Shown: positions 11,301 through 20,379, counted from the first letter of the stretch. The stretch: DNA of 64,000 bases from Vreelandella maris (GCF_013371085.1 NZ_JABWCV010000005.1:186001-250000); one strand, 5' to 3'. The notes: generated from the letters alone by a model not told the origin. Numbers and translations: made by a program.

Positions 11301-11399
11301 GATCATCAGCCAAGCAGCGATGCCCGCCAGCAGCAGGCTCACCAGCAGCAGTAATGTCGTACGGGAGTGGGCTAGCGCTGCATTAATCAACTGGCGCAT
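8319..11399 (-). CDS. RND efflux transporter, inner-membrane pump
   Basis: 1026 residues with the AcrB/HAE1 layout: one N-terminal membrane helix (TTLLLLVSLLLAGIAAWLMI), a large periplasmic domain, helices 2-7 from about 335, a second periplasmic domain, and the last helices from about 845. The proton-relay segment reads MLVDGAIVVSELADRY, so one of the two acidic residues of the AcrB DD pair is Gly, a variant found in many pumps of this branch. Its start lies 17 nt inside the upstream adaptor gene. Substrate unknown. No outer-membrane channel gene is adjacent, so it probably uses a shared TolC. Confidence 0.9.
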   Translation of the reverse strand: MRQLINAALAHSRTTLLLLVSLLLAGIAAWLMIPKEANPDVTIPMIYVSLSLEGVSPEDGERLLIRPMEQELRGIEGLRKFTAQSSEGQGSITLEFDPGFDPDTALTDVRDHVDIARSELPDEADEPRVMEVNVSEFPVLTIGLSGQLDTRERMTIARRLQEEIEGIADVLEVDIAGEREDLLEIVVDPLVLESYGVDFDTLFNQVSRNNRLVAAGSLDTGAGRLALKVPGIIESLDDVMKMPVKVDEDRVVTFGDVAWINPTYKDPEGFARIDDQPAVVLEVSKRAGANIIATIGAVRERLAEADDLLPEQLRFTTILDESTTVENMLSELLNNVLTAVVLVLIVVVAVMGWRMALLVGLTIPGAFLTGILLVWAFGFTLNIVVLFALILVAGMLVDGAIVVSELADRYLHDGQTPHQAWLNAASRMSWPVIASTATTLAVFIPLLFWPGVVGQFMKYLPATVILCLLASLAMALVFLPTLGRLFTRTDTKQSTTNNDEATTSFGRGYRHLLTRLLKHPAWVLLVTVLLMVLLYTGYARFNHGVDFFPNVEPDSAQVLVRARGDFSAVETDAIVQRVEAKLSGMSEVRALYARSFAVPNEQMGSDVIGMLQFQFIDWHERRPAQAILDDMAERAQDIPGITLEFQEQEMGPGGGKPIVLEVSATNPDVADAGVNQLAQLMRELGGFTDIQDNRSLPGVEWQVNVDREAAARMGTDVTTIGSAVQLLTTGLQVASYRPPEVSDEVDIRVRLPQNWRSLDQLERLTINTQRGQVPISHFVTLEPAPKVGTLNRIDGRRAITIDADLAPGYLADERLRALLEAGRDSLPDGLMVNVAGEQEDQQESMQFLASAFMIAIGLMALILVTQFNSFYQAGLVLSAIVFSTAGVLMGLLITGQAFGIVMVGMGVIALAGIVVNNNIVLIDTYNELRGQGMTPGEAALEAGCLRLRPVLLTAITTVLGLMPMVLGINVDLFTPALGFNAPSAQWWTQMSSAIAGGLTFGTALTLLLTPCMLVIGGKLRRERTAS

Positions 11400-12513
11400 G
11401 AACGCTATCCTGTTCCGCCGGCTGTGAAATAATTGCCTCTTCAGCAGGCACAGGTGTCACCGTTTCGCCGGTATCCACCATGCCCGCGCCTAGCGTAATG
11501 AGGCGTAGCGGGTCGGGTAGGCCGGTCACGTAGGCGCGCTGCGTATCGGCACTCACCAGCTCCACAGTGGTCTGCTGCACCTGATCGTTTTCATCCAGAT
11601 GTTTGATGGCCAGTTGGCCCTCACTGTTCAAGCTGAGCAAGGCAGGCGACAGGGTGTGCACCTGGCGGGGAGGTAGCGTAATTGTCAGTTCCGCGCTACT
11701 ACCGGCAAGACGTTTACCGGCAGGGTTATCCAGCGTAGCTTCGATGTAAAAAGTGCGCGTGGCCTCTTCTGCGCGGTGGCTGATAAAAGTCAGCTCGCCT
11801 TCCAGGTGGTCGCCATTGAGTAATCGTGCGGTGACCGGCAATCCCTCGCTCAAATCGCCTACCTGCTGCTGAGACACCCAGGCGGCACCCTTCAAGCGGC
11901 GGTCGTCCACCAACTGGGCCCACTCTTCTCCGGGCTGTAATAGGTCACCTACCTCTACCTGCACGCGATCGATCACACCATCGAAAGGCGCAGTGGGGCG
12001 GCTGTCATCCAATTGCTTCTGCAGTTGAGCCACCGAAGCGGCACTGGCGCTGAGCGAACTCTGCAGGCGCAAAAGCTCGGGCTGCGAAATCAGCTCCCGC
12101 TGGCGCAGGTTGCGCGCCCCTGCATACTCCGCTTCAGCGACCGCCAGTTCGTCACGGGCCTGCTGCAGTTGTTCAGGCAGGGCGTCGTTATCCAGGACCA
12201 GCAGTGTATCACCCGCCTCAACGCGGCTGCCTTGGGCCACCGGCTTTTCGACCACAAAGCCTGCGACGTTGGCACGCAGAGTGGTTTCGCGTTCAGCGGT
12301 CAACTGGCCCTGAATGATCTGTTGGGGAATAAATGGCGTGCTCTGTTGCTCTACCACTTCGACCCGTGGTCCCGACTCGTTACGGGGAGAGGCTTCCGGT
12401 GCAGTGGTCTGAAAACGCTGGAAATTACCAAAAGCGAGCCATATCACCAGCGCCAGCACCAATAGGCTAGCCAAGGCATAAGAGAAGGGAATTCGTCGCA
12501 TGGGGGCGTCCAT
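11383..12513 (-). CDS. RND efflux periplasmic adaptor (membrane fusion protein)
   Basis: 376 residues. An N-terminal membrane anchor (FSYALASLLVLALVIWLAFG) is followed by a lipoyl half-motif (VAGFVVEKPVAQGSRVEAGDTLLVLDN), a helical hairpin of about 60 residues and a second half-motif (APFDGVIDRVQVEVGDLLQPGE), then beta-barrel and membrane-proximal domains. This is the HlyD/AcrA adaptor architecture. It overlaps the downstream pump gene by 17 nt, so the two are one transcription and assembly unit. An alternative ATG sits four codons in. The gap of about 230 bp to the divergent mdh gene holds both promoters. Confidence 0.9.
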   Translation of the reverse strand: MDAPMRRIPFSYALASLLVLALVIWLAFGNFQRFQTTAPEASPRNESGPRVEVVEQQSTPFIPQQIIQGQLTAERETTLRANVAGFVVEKPVAQGSRVEAGDTLLVLDNDALPEQLQQARDELAVAEAEYAGARNLRQRELISQPELLRLQSSLSASAASVAQLQKQLDDSRPTAPFDGVIDRVQVEVGDLLQPGEEWAQLVDDRRLKGAAWVSQQQVGDLSEGLPVTARLLNGDHLEGELTFISHRAEEATRTFYIEATLDNPAGKRLAGSSAELTITLPPRQVHTLSPALLSLNSEGQLAIKHLDENDQVQQTTVELVSADTQRAYVTGLPDPLRLITLGAGMVDTGETVTPVPAEEAIISQPAEQDSVHAPVD

Positions 12514-12744
12514 GTCCTTAGCATTACAAGAAAGGAGGGCATTAAGCCGAAGACACCATAGCGCAACTCGGCCTTTTCAGCGAGTGGCAGGCCGCGAGGA
12601 GAATGGTAAGTACGGTAAATGGGTAGTCGTCTCTTGTCTGATTGAGTTTTTGCCCAACTGGGCATACCATCTTTGCGTCTTGAGTTCTGTTGAGCCACCC
12701 CTCAGGCGAGAACCATCCCTAGGCGAACCTATCAAGGAGCAATG

Positions 12745-13719
12745 ATGAAAGATCCAGTACGTATTGCGATTACCGGCGGCGCCGGTCAGATCAGCTACTC
12801 ACTTATTTTCCGCATCGCCGCAGGCGACATGTTGGGGCCGGATCAGCCAGTCATTCTCCAGCTGCTGGAAATTCCCCAGGCAATGGACGCCCTGAACGGC
12901 GTGGTAATGGAAGTTAACGACTGTGCTTTCCCGCTGGTTCAAGACATCGTCGCGACTGATGACCCGAACGTCGCGTTTAAAGACGCTGACTTCGCCCTGT
13001 TGGTAGGTGCGCGTCCGCGTGGTCCAGGCATGGAGCGTAAAGATCTGCTGGAAGCCAACGCCGCGATCTTCTCCGTTCAAGGTAAAGCGCTGAACGACCA
13101 CGCTAGTCGCGATGTGAAAGTGCTGGTCGTGGGTAACCCGGCTAACACCAACGCGCTGATTGCTTCCTGCAACGCGCCGGATCTGGACGCTGGTCAGTTC
13201 ACCGCGATGACGCGCCTGGACCACAACCGCGCCCTAACCCAGCTGGCACAGAAAACCGGCAAGCACGTCACTGACGTCGAAAACATGATCATCTGGGGCA
13301 ACCACAGTGCCACCCAGTATCCGGATCTGGCCCAGTGCAAAGTCGACGGCAAAGCAGCGTTCGATCTGGTTGAGCGCGACTGGTACGAAAACGACTTCAT
13401 CCCCACCGTGCAGCAGCGCGGCGCGGCAATCATCAAAGCACGTGGCGCCTCTTCAGCCGCTTCTGCTGCTTCTTCAGCCATCGACCATATGCACGACTGG
13501 GCGCTGGGTTCCAAAGGCATCGTCAGCATGGCGATTCCGTCTGACGGCAGCTATGGCATTGAAGAAGGCATCATCTACTCCTACCCGGTTCGCTGTCAGG
13601 GTGGCAAGTATGAAATCGTTCAAGGCTTCGAAATTGATGCCTTCAGCGAAGAGAAGATGAAAGCCACTGAGAAAGAACTACGCGAAGAGCGTGCAGCCGT
13701 CGAGCACCTGCTCGGCTAA
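12745..13719 (+). CDS. mdh: Malate dehydrogenase (NAD-dependent, cytosolic-type)
   Basis: TCA-cycle enzyme interconverting malate and oxaloacetate. 324 residues from the second of two adjacent ATGs; AAGGAG spaces better with it than with the ATG at 12742. Features: [12 protein letters not shown] nucleotide loop at the N-terminus, [14 protein letters not shown] with the mobile-loop arginines, [18 protein letters not shown] and the catalytic His in [11 protein letters not shown]. The length and these motifs match the longer MDH type used by many gammaproteobacteria and actinobacteria rather than the short E. coli type. It ends at a strong terminator. Confidence 0.93.
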   Translation: MKDPVRIAITGGAGQISYSLIFRIAAGDMLGPDQPVILQLLEIPQAMDALNGVVMEVNDCAFPLVQDIVATDDPNVAFKDADFALLVGARPRGPGMERKDLLEANAAIFSVQGKALNDHASRDVKVLVVGNPANTNALIASCNAPDLDAGQFTAMTRLDHNRALTQLAQKTGKHVTDVENMIIWGNHSATQYPDLAQCKVDGKAAFDLVERDWYENDFIPTVQQRGAAIIKARGASSAASAASSAIDHMHDWALGSKGIVSMAIPSDGSYGIEEGIIYSYPVRCQGGKYEIVQGFEIDAFSEEKMKATEKELREERAAVEHLLG

Positions 13720-13760
13720 ACGCGCCTGCTGACGCTTTTATATGAGCGCCAGTCAACGCA

Positions 13761-13793
13761 AACCCCGCAAGCATAAACTTGCGGGGTTTTTTG
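13761..13793 (+). terminator. Intrinsic terminator after mdh
   Basis: An 11-bp perfect stem, AACCCCGCAAG with CTTGCGGGGTT, closes a 6-nt CATAAA loop and runs into six T residues. It lies about 40 nt after the mdh stop. Confidence 0.92.
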
Positions 13794-13892
13794 TTGGGGC
13801 TAGTTGTGAGACCTACTCTTTTAGTTACTCGAATTTTTGGCAGAAAGAGTGTCAAATGGCTAGATGAATAAATTGGGTGCAAGGAGTTTACG

Positions 13893-14123
13893 ATGCATGC
13901 GATAGAATTTGAGACTGATATTAAGGATGGAGTGGTCAAAATTCCCGATGAATATGGGTATTTAATGAACCAGCATGCCAGAATTGTGGTGCTGTATGAA
14001 AATACACTGGAGGAAAAGGCTTCTGTTAAACAGCATGGGATAGACTTTACGTCTGTAAAAGCCCCTTCCTTGGTCGCTCAGGATGGAGTCGAATACCAAA
14101 GGAATCTGCGGGATGAGTGGTAG
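13893..14123 (+). CDS. Antitoxin of a PIN-domain toxin-antitoxin pair
   Basis: 76-residue acidic protein; its N-terminal half (FETDIKDGVVKIPDEYGYLMNQHARIVVLYE) looks like a swapped-hairpin DNA-binding fold of the AbrB/MazE sort, and the C-terminal half is likely the toxin-wrapping tail. It precedes and overlaps the PIN toxin gene by 11 nt, the usual antitoxin-first order. A possible ribosome site AAGGAG lies upstream. I do not recognise a named antitoxin family with certainty; the role rests mainly on position and size. Confidence 0.7.
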   Translation: MHAIEFETDIKDGVVKIPDEYGYLMNQHARIVVLYENTLEEKASVKQHGIDFTSVKAPSLVAQDGVEYQRNLRDEW

Positions 14124-14481
14124 CTATCTTCTCGACACAAATGTCTTCATTAACGCCATTAAGCGTCAGTTGCTCCTGCCTTCAGCCCATTACGCCTACT
14201 CTGTCATCACTGAGCTTGAGCTTCTGGCTTTTCCTGGTTTGCTAGCAGAGGAAGAGCATGCAATTAAGGCGATATTAGGACAGTTGACAAGAGTAGAGCT
14301 GGATTATCAGGTCAAAACTGAAACCATCAAGGTGCGACGTAGTACTCAGATGAAACTGCCGGATAGTATTATCTCTGCCTCCGCAATGGTGGCAGCATCT
14401 ACGTTGGTTACTGACGACGTCAAGTTAGCAGAAAAACATGCTGGCAACGTGATCTCGCTTGATACGCTTCTGAGCCGTTAA
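14113..14481 (+). CDS. PIN-domain ribonuclease toxin (VapC-like)
   Basis: 122 residues with the PIN acidic quartet visible: Asp8 in LLDTNVFI, Glu34 in SVITELELL, Asp84 in LPDSIISA and Asp101/102 in VTDDVKL. These proteins are Mg-dependent RNases, often cutting tRNA or rRNA when released from the antitoxin. The ATG at 14113 gives an 11-nt overlap with the antitoxin gene; a longer start at 14083 would overlap by 41 nt. The pair sits between housekeeping genes with no other mobile signals. Confidence 0.85.
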   Translation: MSGSYLLDTNVFINAIKRQLLLPSAHYAYSVITELELLAFPGLLAEEEHAIKAILGQLTRVELDYQVKTETIKVRRSTQMKLPDSIISASAMVAASTLVTDDVKLAEKHAGNVISLDTLLSR

Positions 14482-14493
14482 ATATTTACCACC

Positions 14494-15150
14494 TCAATCC
14501 CGCAAAGTCATAATACGCCACTGGCGCTCTTCGGCGACATTGCGCAGAGTGTCATCGGGGTCAACAGCGACAGGATGCTCGACTATTTCTAGTAGCGGTA
14601 AATCATTGTGCGAGTCGCTGTAGAACCAGGCGCCTTCCATGCTCAGGTCTTGGTCTTTCAGCCACTGCTCTAGGCGGGTGACTTTGCCTTCGCGGTAGCT
14701 CAGCGTGCCGGAAACACGGCCGGTGTAACGGCCCTGTTCCACTTCCGGATTCACCGCAATCAAGTGATCGACACCCAAGCGCTCAGCAATCGGCGCGGTA
14801 ATAAAGCGGTTAGTGGCGGTAATAATCAGCAGCGTGTCGCCTTTAGTGCGGTGACGGGCCAGCAGCTCTTCCGCTTTGGGTAGGATGCTGGGCTCGATTT
14901 TGCTGACCATGAACTGCTGATGCCAGGCAGCGAGCTGCTCAGGGGTGTTATCGGCTAGCGGCTTAAGCGCCATTTCTAAAAAGGCGGCCATATCCAGCGT
15001 GCCCGCGTTGTAATCGGCCATAAAACGCTCATTGGCTTCCCGGTAAGCGACCGGGTCGACAGCCCCTTGTTCGAGTAAAAACTCGCCCCAGGCGTGATCG
15101 CTGTCGATGGATAGCAGCGTATTATCCAAATCGAATATGGCCAGACTCAC
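14494..15150 (-). CDS. HAD-superfamily phosphatase, SerB-like (HAD-IB)
   Basis: 218 residues. Motif I, DLDNTLLSIDSD, is near residues 7-18, with the nucleophile and acid Asp; the Ser/Thr of motif II is in LIITATNRF near 113; the last acidic motif is YSDSHNDLPLLE near 180. This is the HAD-IB pattern of phosphoserine-phosphatase-like enzymes, which hydrolyse small phosphomonoesters. It is transcribed convergently to the toxin gene and divergently from rppH, a neighbourhood seen for HAD hydrolases in gammaproteobacteria. The natural substrate is not determined. Confidence 0.85.
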   Translation of the reverse strand: MSLAIFDLDNTLLSIDSDHAWGEFLLEQGAVDPVAYREANERFMADYNAGTLDMAAFLEMALKPLADNTPEQLAAWHQQFMVSKIEPSILPKAEELLARHRTKGDTLLIITATNRFITAPIAERLGVDHLIAVNPEVEQGRYTGRVSGTLSYREGKVTRLEQWLKDQDLSMEGAWFYSDSHNDLPLLEIVEHPVAVDPDDTLRNVAEERQWRIMTLRD

Positions 15151-15349
15151 GGCGCTCCCCTTTTTTAGTCAGTGATAGTAGGCGAATAGTAGTGGTGAAA
15201 TAGGCGCTAATTAGGCAAATAGCGGAGGCGGATTATCGCAGAGTCGCCACCTCATTCCCACCAACACGCCGCAACCATTCATCACTTAGCGTTATATTGT
15301 ATTGATACGCTTGTCTCCCTTGTGGAAAAATGGGGACAACTGAAAATTT

Positions 15350-15856
15350 ATGAAGGTGATGTCCGTGATCGACGCTGACGGCTTTCGCCCCAATGTTGGC
15401 ATTATCATCGCCAATAGCCAGGGGCAGCTGCTTTGGGCGCGTCGGGTAGGACAAAATGCGTGGCAATTTCCCCAGGGGGGCATCAATGCAAGCGAGACGC
15501 CACAACAAGCACTTTTTCGTGAGCTTTACGAAGAGATCGGCTTAACCGCCGGTGATGTTGATATTGTTGCCTGCACCCGGGGCTGGCTACGCTACCGTCT
15601 GCCACGACGCATGATTCGCACACATTCGCGTCCGGTCTGCATAGGCCAGAAGCAAAAGTGGTTTTTACTTAAAATTCGTTGCCAGGAAAGCCAAATCTGT
15701 ATGACGGCAACCCCAACACCCGAATTTGATGGGTGGCGGTGGGTGAGCTATTGGTACCCGCTAGGGCAGGTAGTACCTTTTAAAAGAGAGGTATATCGGC
15801 GCGCGTTGCGAGAATTGTCTCCCCGCGTTCAGCGTCTGGCACAGGATGATGATTAG
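15350..15856 (+). CDS. rppH: RNA pyrophosphohydrolase RppH (Nudix)
   Basis: Removes pyrophosphate from 5'-triphosphorylated mRNA to start RNase E-dependent decay. The conserved RppH start [16 protein letters not shown] is present, and the Nudix box runs from [23 protein letters not shown] (Gly, REL, EE residues in place). The true start is one of three close codons (ATG 15350, ATG 15359, GTG 15365); homologues begin near the last. About 70 nt downstream ptsP begins on the same strand, the well-known rppH-ptsP order. Confidence 0.92.
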   Translation: MKVMSVIDADGFRPNVGIIIANSQGQLLWARRVGQNAWQFPQGGINASETPQQALFRELYEEIGLTAGDVDIVACTRGWLRYRLPRRMIRTHSRPVCIGQKQKWFLLKIRCQESQICMTATPTPEFDGWRWVSYWYPLGQVVPFKREVYRRALRELSPRVQRLAQDDD

Positions 15857-15926
15857 GGCGACACGCCGCTGCCCAAGTTAGGGCAGCGGCAGTTTGCCAA
15901 GAAATTCCTCAGCGAGGCAAATAACA

Positions 15927-18206
15927 GTGAAAAGTAAAACGTCCATGCTTGAGGTGTTGCGCCGGGTGATTCAGGAAGTGAACGGCGCGCGCAACCTCGA
16001 TGCCGCGCTGTCTACCATGGTACGTCGAATTCGTAAGGCGATGCAGACCGATGTGTGCTCTTTCTACCTCTACGACAAAGAGCTTGAGTCGCTGGTATTG
16101 ATGGAGACCATTGGTCTTCGCACCCAGGCCGTTGGGCGCGTCGTACTGCCATTAGGTGAGGGCCTAGTGGGCTTAGTGGCCAAGCGCAGTGAGCCGCTTA
16201 ACCTCGAAGACGCCCAGACTCACCCGCAATTCCGCTATTTTGAAGCCACCGGTGAAGAGCGCTACTCCAGCTTTTTGGGTGTGCCGATTATTCATCAGCG
16301 CCATATGCTAGGCGTGCTGGTGGTCCAGCAAGCCGAAAAGCGTCGCTACGACGATGAAGACGAAGCCTTTCTGGTCACCATGGCCGCTCAGTTGGCGGGT
16401 GTATTGGCCCATGCATTGGCGACCGGCAACCTAATGCGACCGGCGCTTGCGGGCGGCCAAGCAATGTTTAAAGGCGTTGCCGCCTCGCCAGGTATGGCGA
16501 TGGGCGAGGCGGTGGTGATTACTCCGCCTGCTGACTTAAACAGCGTGCCTGATTTGGTACCCAGAGACCTGGACTATGAAGTTGCACGCTTAAAGGAAGC
16601 GATTGGCAAAACCCGCAGCGAAATTCGTGCGGCGGCCGAACGGTTGGCCAGCCGTATCTCCGCCCAGGAGCTGGCGCTGTTTGATGTGTATCAGCAGATG
16701 CTGGGTGAAGCGGCGCTGGCCGATGAAGTCGAAAAGCGTATTCGTGAGGGACAATGGGCACCAGGCGCACTCGCCGATGTAGTGCGACGCCACGTGCAGT
16801 ATTTAGAGCGGGTTGACGATAACTACCTGCGTGAGCGGGCAGCTGATATTCGTGACCTGGGTCGACGAGTGCTGGCGCATCTGCAGGAAGACACCCCCTC
16901 TACGCCGGAAACCTACCCCGATAACGCCATTCTGGTCGGCGATGAAATTAGCGTGGCCATGCTGGGTGAAGTTCCTCGTGACAAGCTTAAAGGGCTCGTC
17001 TCGGTGCGTGGCTCCAGCACGTCCCACGTGGCAATTGTCGCCCGCGCCATGGGTATTCCGTCGGTGCTCGGCATGGTGGATTTGCCGCTGCCGCGCCTGG
17101 GCGGTGCAGCGGTGGTGTTGGATGGCCACCGTGGCCGACTGTTTGTACGCCCAGCGCCTGAACTTACAGCCCGCTACGCCAGTCTGATCGCCGAAGAAGA
17201 GGCGCTCAGCGAACTGCTTGAGCACGAACAGGATTTGCCCAGCGCCACGCCCGATGGTCATATCATGCCGCTCATGGTGAACACCGGGTTGGCAGTCGAT
17301 GCCACTGCGCTGCTGAAAAGCCGCATCGGAGGGGTGGGGCTTTACCGTACCGAAGTGCCGTTTATGATTACCGAGCGTTTCCCAGGCGAAAAAGAGCAAA
17401 CCCGGCTCTATCGCGATCAGTTAGAAGGCTTTGCGCCGCTACCGGTCGTGATGCGTACGCTGGATATTGGTGGCGACAAAGACCTGCCCTATTTCCCTAT
17501 CGAAGAGGCCAATCCATTCCTTGGCTGGCGCGGCATGCGGGTAACGCTAGATCACCCCGAAGTGCTAATGGTGCAACTGCGCGCCATGCTTAAAGCCTCC
17601 ATTGATCTCGATAATCTCTACGTGCTGTTCCCGATGATCACTAATGTCGAAGAGGTCGATGAGGCGCTGCGTCTGTTGGATCGCGCCATTTTAGAGCTAG
17701 GGGAAGAGGGTATTACCGTCATTCGGCCTCAGGTCGGCGTGATGATTGAAGTGCCTGCTACTATCTATCAAATGGATGCGCTGGCAAAGCGAGTCGACTT
17801 TTTCTCCGTAGGCAGCAACGATCTTACCCAGTACTTGCTGGCGGTGGACCGCAATAACCCACGGGTATCGAGTCTGTACGATGCCCTGCACCCAGCGCTG
17901 CTTGGTGCGCTGCTGGAACTTGCCAACGACGCTACGCGGCTTAATAAACCCATTTCTTTATGCGGTGAATTAGCCGGTGACCCGGCTGGGGCGCTGCTGC
18001 TGATGGCAATGGGCTTTACCAGTCTATCCATGAACGCGCCCAGCCTACCCAAAGTACGCGCGGCAATCCGCCGAGTACCGTTTACCGATGCCCAGCAGCT
18101 GCTCAAAGAAGTGATGGGGCTGGATACACCTGCCCAAGTACATGCGCATTTAGATCAGCGTTTAGATGAGTGGCAGTTGGCGCATTTGATGCCTCCGCGC
18201 GACTAG
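15927..18206 (+). CDS. ptsP: Phosphoenolpyruvate-protein phosphotransferase PtsP (EI-Ntr)
   Basis: First enzyme of the nitrogen phosphotransferase system. An N-terminal GAF domain (about 20-165: SFYLYDKELESLVLMETIGL, GEGLVGLVAKR) senses a nitrogen signal; then come the HPr-binding helical domain, the swivel domain with the phospho-accepting His in GSSTSHVAIVARAMGIPS, and the PEP-binding barrel (GLYRTEVPFM, MRTLDIGGDKDLPYF, SVGSNDLTQYLLAVDR). Start codon uncertain: GTG 15927 has GAGG nine bases upstream, ATG 15945 matches the start of homologues, and a TTG at 15894 would be longer. Its stop overlaps the end of the convergent NRDE gene. Confidence 0.92.
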   Translation: MKSKTSMLEVLRRVIQEVNGARNLDAALSTMVRRIRKAMQTDVCSFYLYDKELESLVLMETIGLRTQAVGRVVLPLGEGLVGLVAKRSEPLNLEDAQTHPQFRYFEATGEERYSSFLGVPIIHQRHMLGVLVVQQAEKRRYDDEDEAFLVTMAAQLAGVLAHALATGNLMRPALAGGQAMFKGVAASPGMAMGEAVVITPPADLNSVPDLVPRDLDYEVARLKEAIGKTRSEIRAAAERLASRISAQELALFDVYQQMLGEAALADEVEKRIREGQWAPGALADVVRRHVQYLERVDDNYLRERAADIRDLGRRVLAHLQEDTPSTPETYPDNAILVGDEISVAMLGEVPRDKLKGLVSVRGSSTSHVAIVARAMGIPSVLGMVDLPLPRLGGAAVVLDGHRGRLFVRPAPELTARYASLIAEEEALSELLEHEQDLPSATPDGHIMPLMVNTGLAVDATALLKSRIGGVGLYRTEVPFMITERFPGEKEQTRLYRDQLEGFAPLPVVMRTLDIGGDKDLPYFPIEEANPFLGWRGMRVTLDHPEVLMVQLRAMLKASIDLDNLYVLFPMITNVEEVDEALRLLDRAILELGEEGITVIRPQVGVMIEVPATIYQMDALAKRVDFFSVGSNDLTQYLLAVDRNNPRVSSLYDALHPALLGALLELANDATRLNKPISLCGELAGDPAGALLLMAMGFTSLSMNAPSLPKVRAAIRRVPFTDAQQLLKEVMGLDTPAQVHAHLDQRLDEWQLAHLMPPRD

Positions 18207-19003
18207 GGCGCAGATACCAATGAATCGCTGGGAAGCGCCAAGGTGGTTTCACCCTCAAAGCGCCCCAGCGGCCCGAAGCGCTGCTCGCTAATGTCGATAT
18301 TCCCTTGGGCGTCTAACGTCAGCCACGAAGTGGCACGGGTGCCATAGCGCTCGCCAACAATAAACGCCGCCGATAGCTGACGCTCCAATTCAAGCCCCAC
18401 ACCGGTATCCGGTAACTCCTCCACCGCAGCCTCCTGAGGATTTTGCATCGCGCGCTGCACGATGTGAGTCCAGGCTTGAACTGGGCCTTCTTGGAAAAGC
18501 GTATGTTCGAGTGCACTACGCACATGTAAAAGCTTTGGCCAGGGGGAGTTTAGGTCGGCATTGGAGAGGCCATGTACGCCGGGGGCTACCTCGCTTAAGG
18601 CTAGGCGGTCACGACCACGGTGCAAATGCCACATTCGCTGTGGCGTGGCAACTAACAAGTTAAAGCCTGCATAGCGTAATGCCCCGCCTTGACCAAGCTC
18701 GGTGAGCCACGCGTTAATATCGTCACACTTCAGAGCGTTTGCGACCAGTTCGCCACGGCTAGGTGCGCCGGGGGGCACGCTCAGTTGTAAATCGCGTACA
18801 TTGGTCAAGGCTGCTACGACACCGCCACGCTTGGCAGCCAGCCACGAACCACCAGCCTCCAAATCACGACCACCGATAATGGCAGGGTTATCTTTCCACT
18901 GCGCAAGTGGCGCGGTAGGGCGTACATGGAACTCATCGCGGTTGCCCATCAGCCGCAAAGGTGTCGGCGTACCGGGTTGCCAAGCAAACGATATCAAGCA
19001 CAT
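18203..19003 (-). CDS. NRDE family protein (TANGO2-like)
   Basis: 266 residues starting MCLISFAWQPG, with the family-defining NRDE at 21-24 (LRLMGNRDEFHVRPTAPLAQW) and GGRDLEAGGSWLA soon after. Cys2 becomes N-terminal if the initiator Met is removed, as in Ntn-type proteins, which this family resembles. Eukaryotic TANGO2 has been linked to heme trafficking and lipid homeostasis; the bacterial role is not settled. Converges on ptsP with a 4-nt overlap. Confidence 0.85.
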   Translation of the reverse strand: MCLISFAWQPGTPTPLRLMGNRDEFHVRPTAPLAQWKDNPAIIGGRDLEAGGSWLAAKRGGVVAALTNVRDLQLSVPPGAPSRGELVANALKCDDINAWLTELGQGGALRYAGFNLLVATPQRMWHLHRGRDRLALSEVAPGVHGLSNADLNSPWPKLLHVRSALEHTLFQEGPVQAWTHIVQRAMQNPQEAAVEELPDTGVGLELERQLSAAFIVGERYGTRATSWLTLDAQGNIDISEQRFGPLGRFEGETTLALPSDSLVSAP

Positions 19004-19212
19004 AACAAACTCATAGGCGAAAAGGGTGAAATACGTTCAACGCAAGAGCAGCATGACAGTAACGAAGCGTAGACGTACACTGCTATCAGTATCATGTTCG
19101 TAGTATAAATCATCACCCAAAGGGTGTGAGTGCCGTCATAGTGGCAGGTGTCTCAGCGGTTAAACAGCGGTCACGTTATCAGCGGCCATTCGGCCAAGAG
19201 GAAGGCGAGATC

Positions 19213-20379
19213 ATGCAGCGCTATCAAAGGGAGCACTTTTGGAACGCCATTGTGTGGCCGCTGTTGTGGCCGCTGCTGCTTTTGCAAGCGGCACTGATTG
19301 TGCTCTGCCTAGTAGTTGGTGCAATGGTCTGGTGGGTGTCGCCAAGTTACGCCTCCTGGAGCACTCTGCTATGGTTAATGGCCGCCCTGCTCATCGGTAG
19401 CAGTTTGAATGTCGGCGCCTTTTTAATGCTGCTCAAAGCGCGTGGTCGACGTAATGACATTCGTTTCATGCAAGAGCTCGGCGAGCTTGAACGGCACAGT
19501 CAGATACTGTGCGCCACCGCTGAACGTTCGCAGCTCGAGCAACAATGCTCCCCGTCGGATGCGTCCGACGAAACTCATCTTCCCCTGCAGCGCCTGGCCA
19601 ATGTTAACGAAATGCTAGCCGGGCTTAAACGCCGCATCCACTACTCGCAAGTAGCTAATGCCGCCACTAAAAACACACAGCATGAGCATGAACAAACGCT
19701 ACTGGACGACCTTCAACATCAGCAGCGGCAGCTCAAACACTTAATGGCGGGGCGTGACAGGGCGCGGGAAGAGTCACGTTTAAAGTCAGGTTATCTAATA
19801 CTGCTCCAGCGTGAAACTGACAGTCTGTTTGAACACTTAAATGCAATGGCCGAAAACGATATTACCGATAGTTGTCGGCAAAATATTATGGATGTGCGCG
19901 AGCGGCTGTCAGATATTCGCGCGCTATTAGCTAACCTTGTTCAGCACACTGCTGAAGAAGGCATGGCGAAGGGAAGTGATAATTTACGTGTGCTGGTGGT
20001 TGATGATGGGCCGGTGAATTTGATGCTGGCACGGCAAATGCTGGAAACCCAGGGTCTTCAAGTAGAAGGTGTGAGTAGCGGTGAACAGGCGCTTGAGCGC
20101 CAGCAAGGCGCCTTTTTCGACCTGGTGTTTATGGACATTTTTATGCCCACCTTGGATGGGCTTGAGACCACCCGGCGCTGGCGTGAATATGAGCGCACCC
20201 ATAGCGGTAGCCAAAGCGTGCTGGTTGCGCTGACAGCCAACGTTGACAACGCTGGGCGTGATGCCTGCCTAACCGCCGGTATGGATGACCTGCTTGCCAA
20301 ACCGTACCAACCTGAAACTCTTCTCAGCATGATTAGCCATTGGTTTCCTGGCACGCTTAAACCGACACCTCCTGCATGA
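19213..20379 (+). CDS. Membrane-anchored receiver-domain protein
   Basis: 388 residues from the ATG at 19213, which has GAGGAAGGCGAG just upstream (a GTG at 19126 is less likely). Two membrane helices (about 12-42 and 52-74) and a coiled coil (about 90-235) precede a complete receiver domain (about 258-385: VLVVDDGPVNLMLARQML, phospho-acceptor Asp in FMDIFMPTLDG, TANVDNAGRDAC, LLAKPY). It has the shape of a hybrid sensor kinase without the kinase core: no H-box or HATPase motif is visible. It could be a phosphate sink or a scaffold for another kinase. No partner gene is adjacent. Confidence 0.8.
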   Translation: MQRYQREHFWNAIVWPLLWPLLLLQAALIVLCLVVGAMVWWVSPSYASWSTLLWLMAALLIGSSLNVGAFLMLLKARGRRNDIRFMQELGELERHSQILCATAERSQLEQQCSPSDASDETHLPLQRLANVNEMLAGLKRRIHYSQVANAATKNTQHEHEQTLLDDLQHQQRQLKHLMAGRDRAREESRLKSGYLILLQRETDSLFEHLNAMAENDITDSCRQNIMDVRERLSDIRALLANLVQHTAEEGMAKGSDNLRVLVVDDGPVNLMLARQMLETQGLQVEGVSSGEQALERQQGAFFDLVFMDIFMPTLDGLETTRRWREYERTHSGSQSVLVALTANVDNAGRDACLTAGMDDLLAKPYQPETLLSMISHWFPGTLKPTPPA

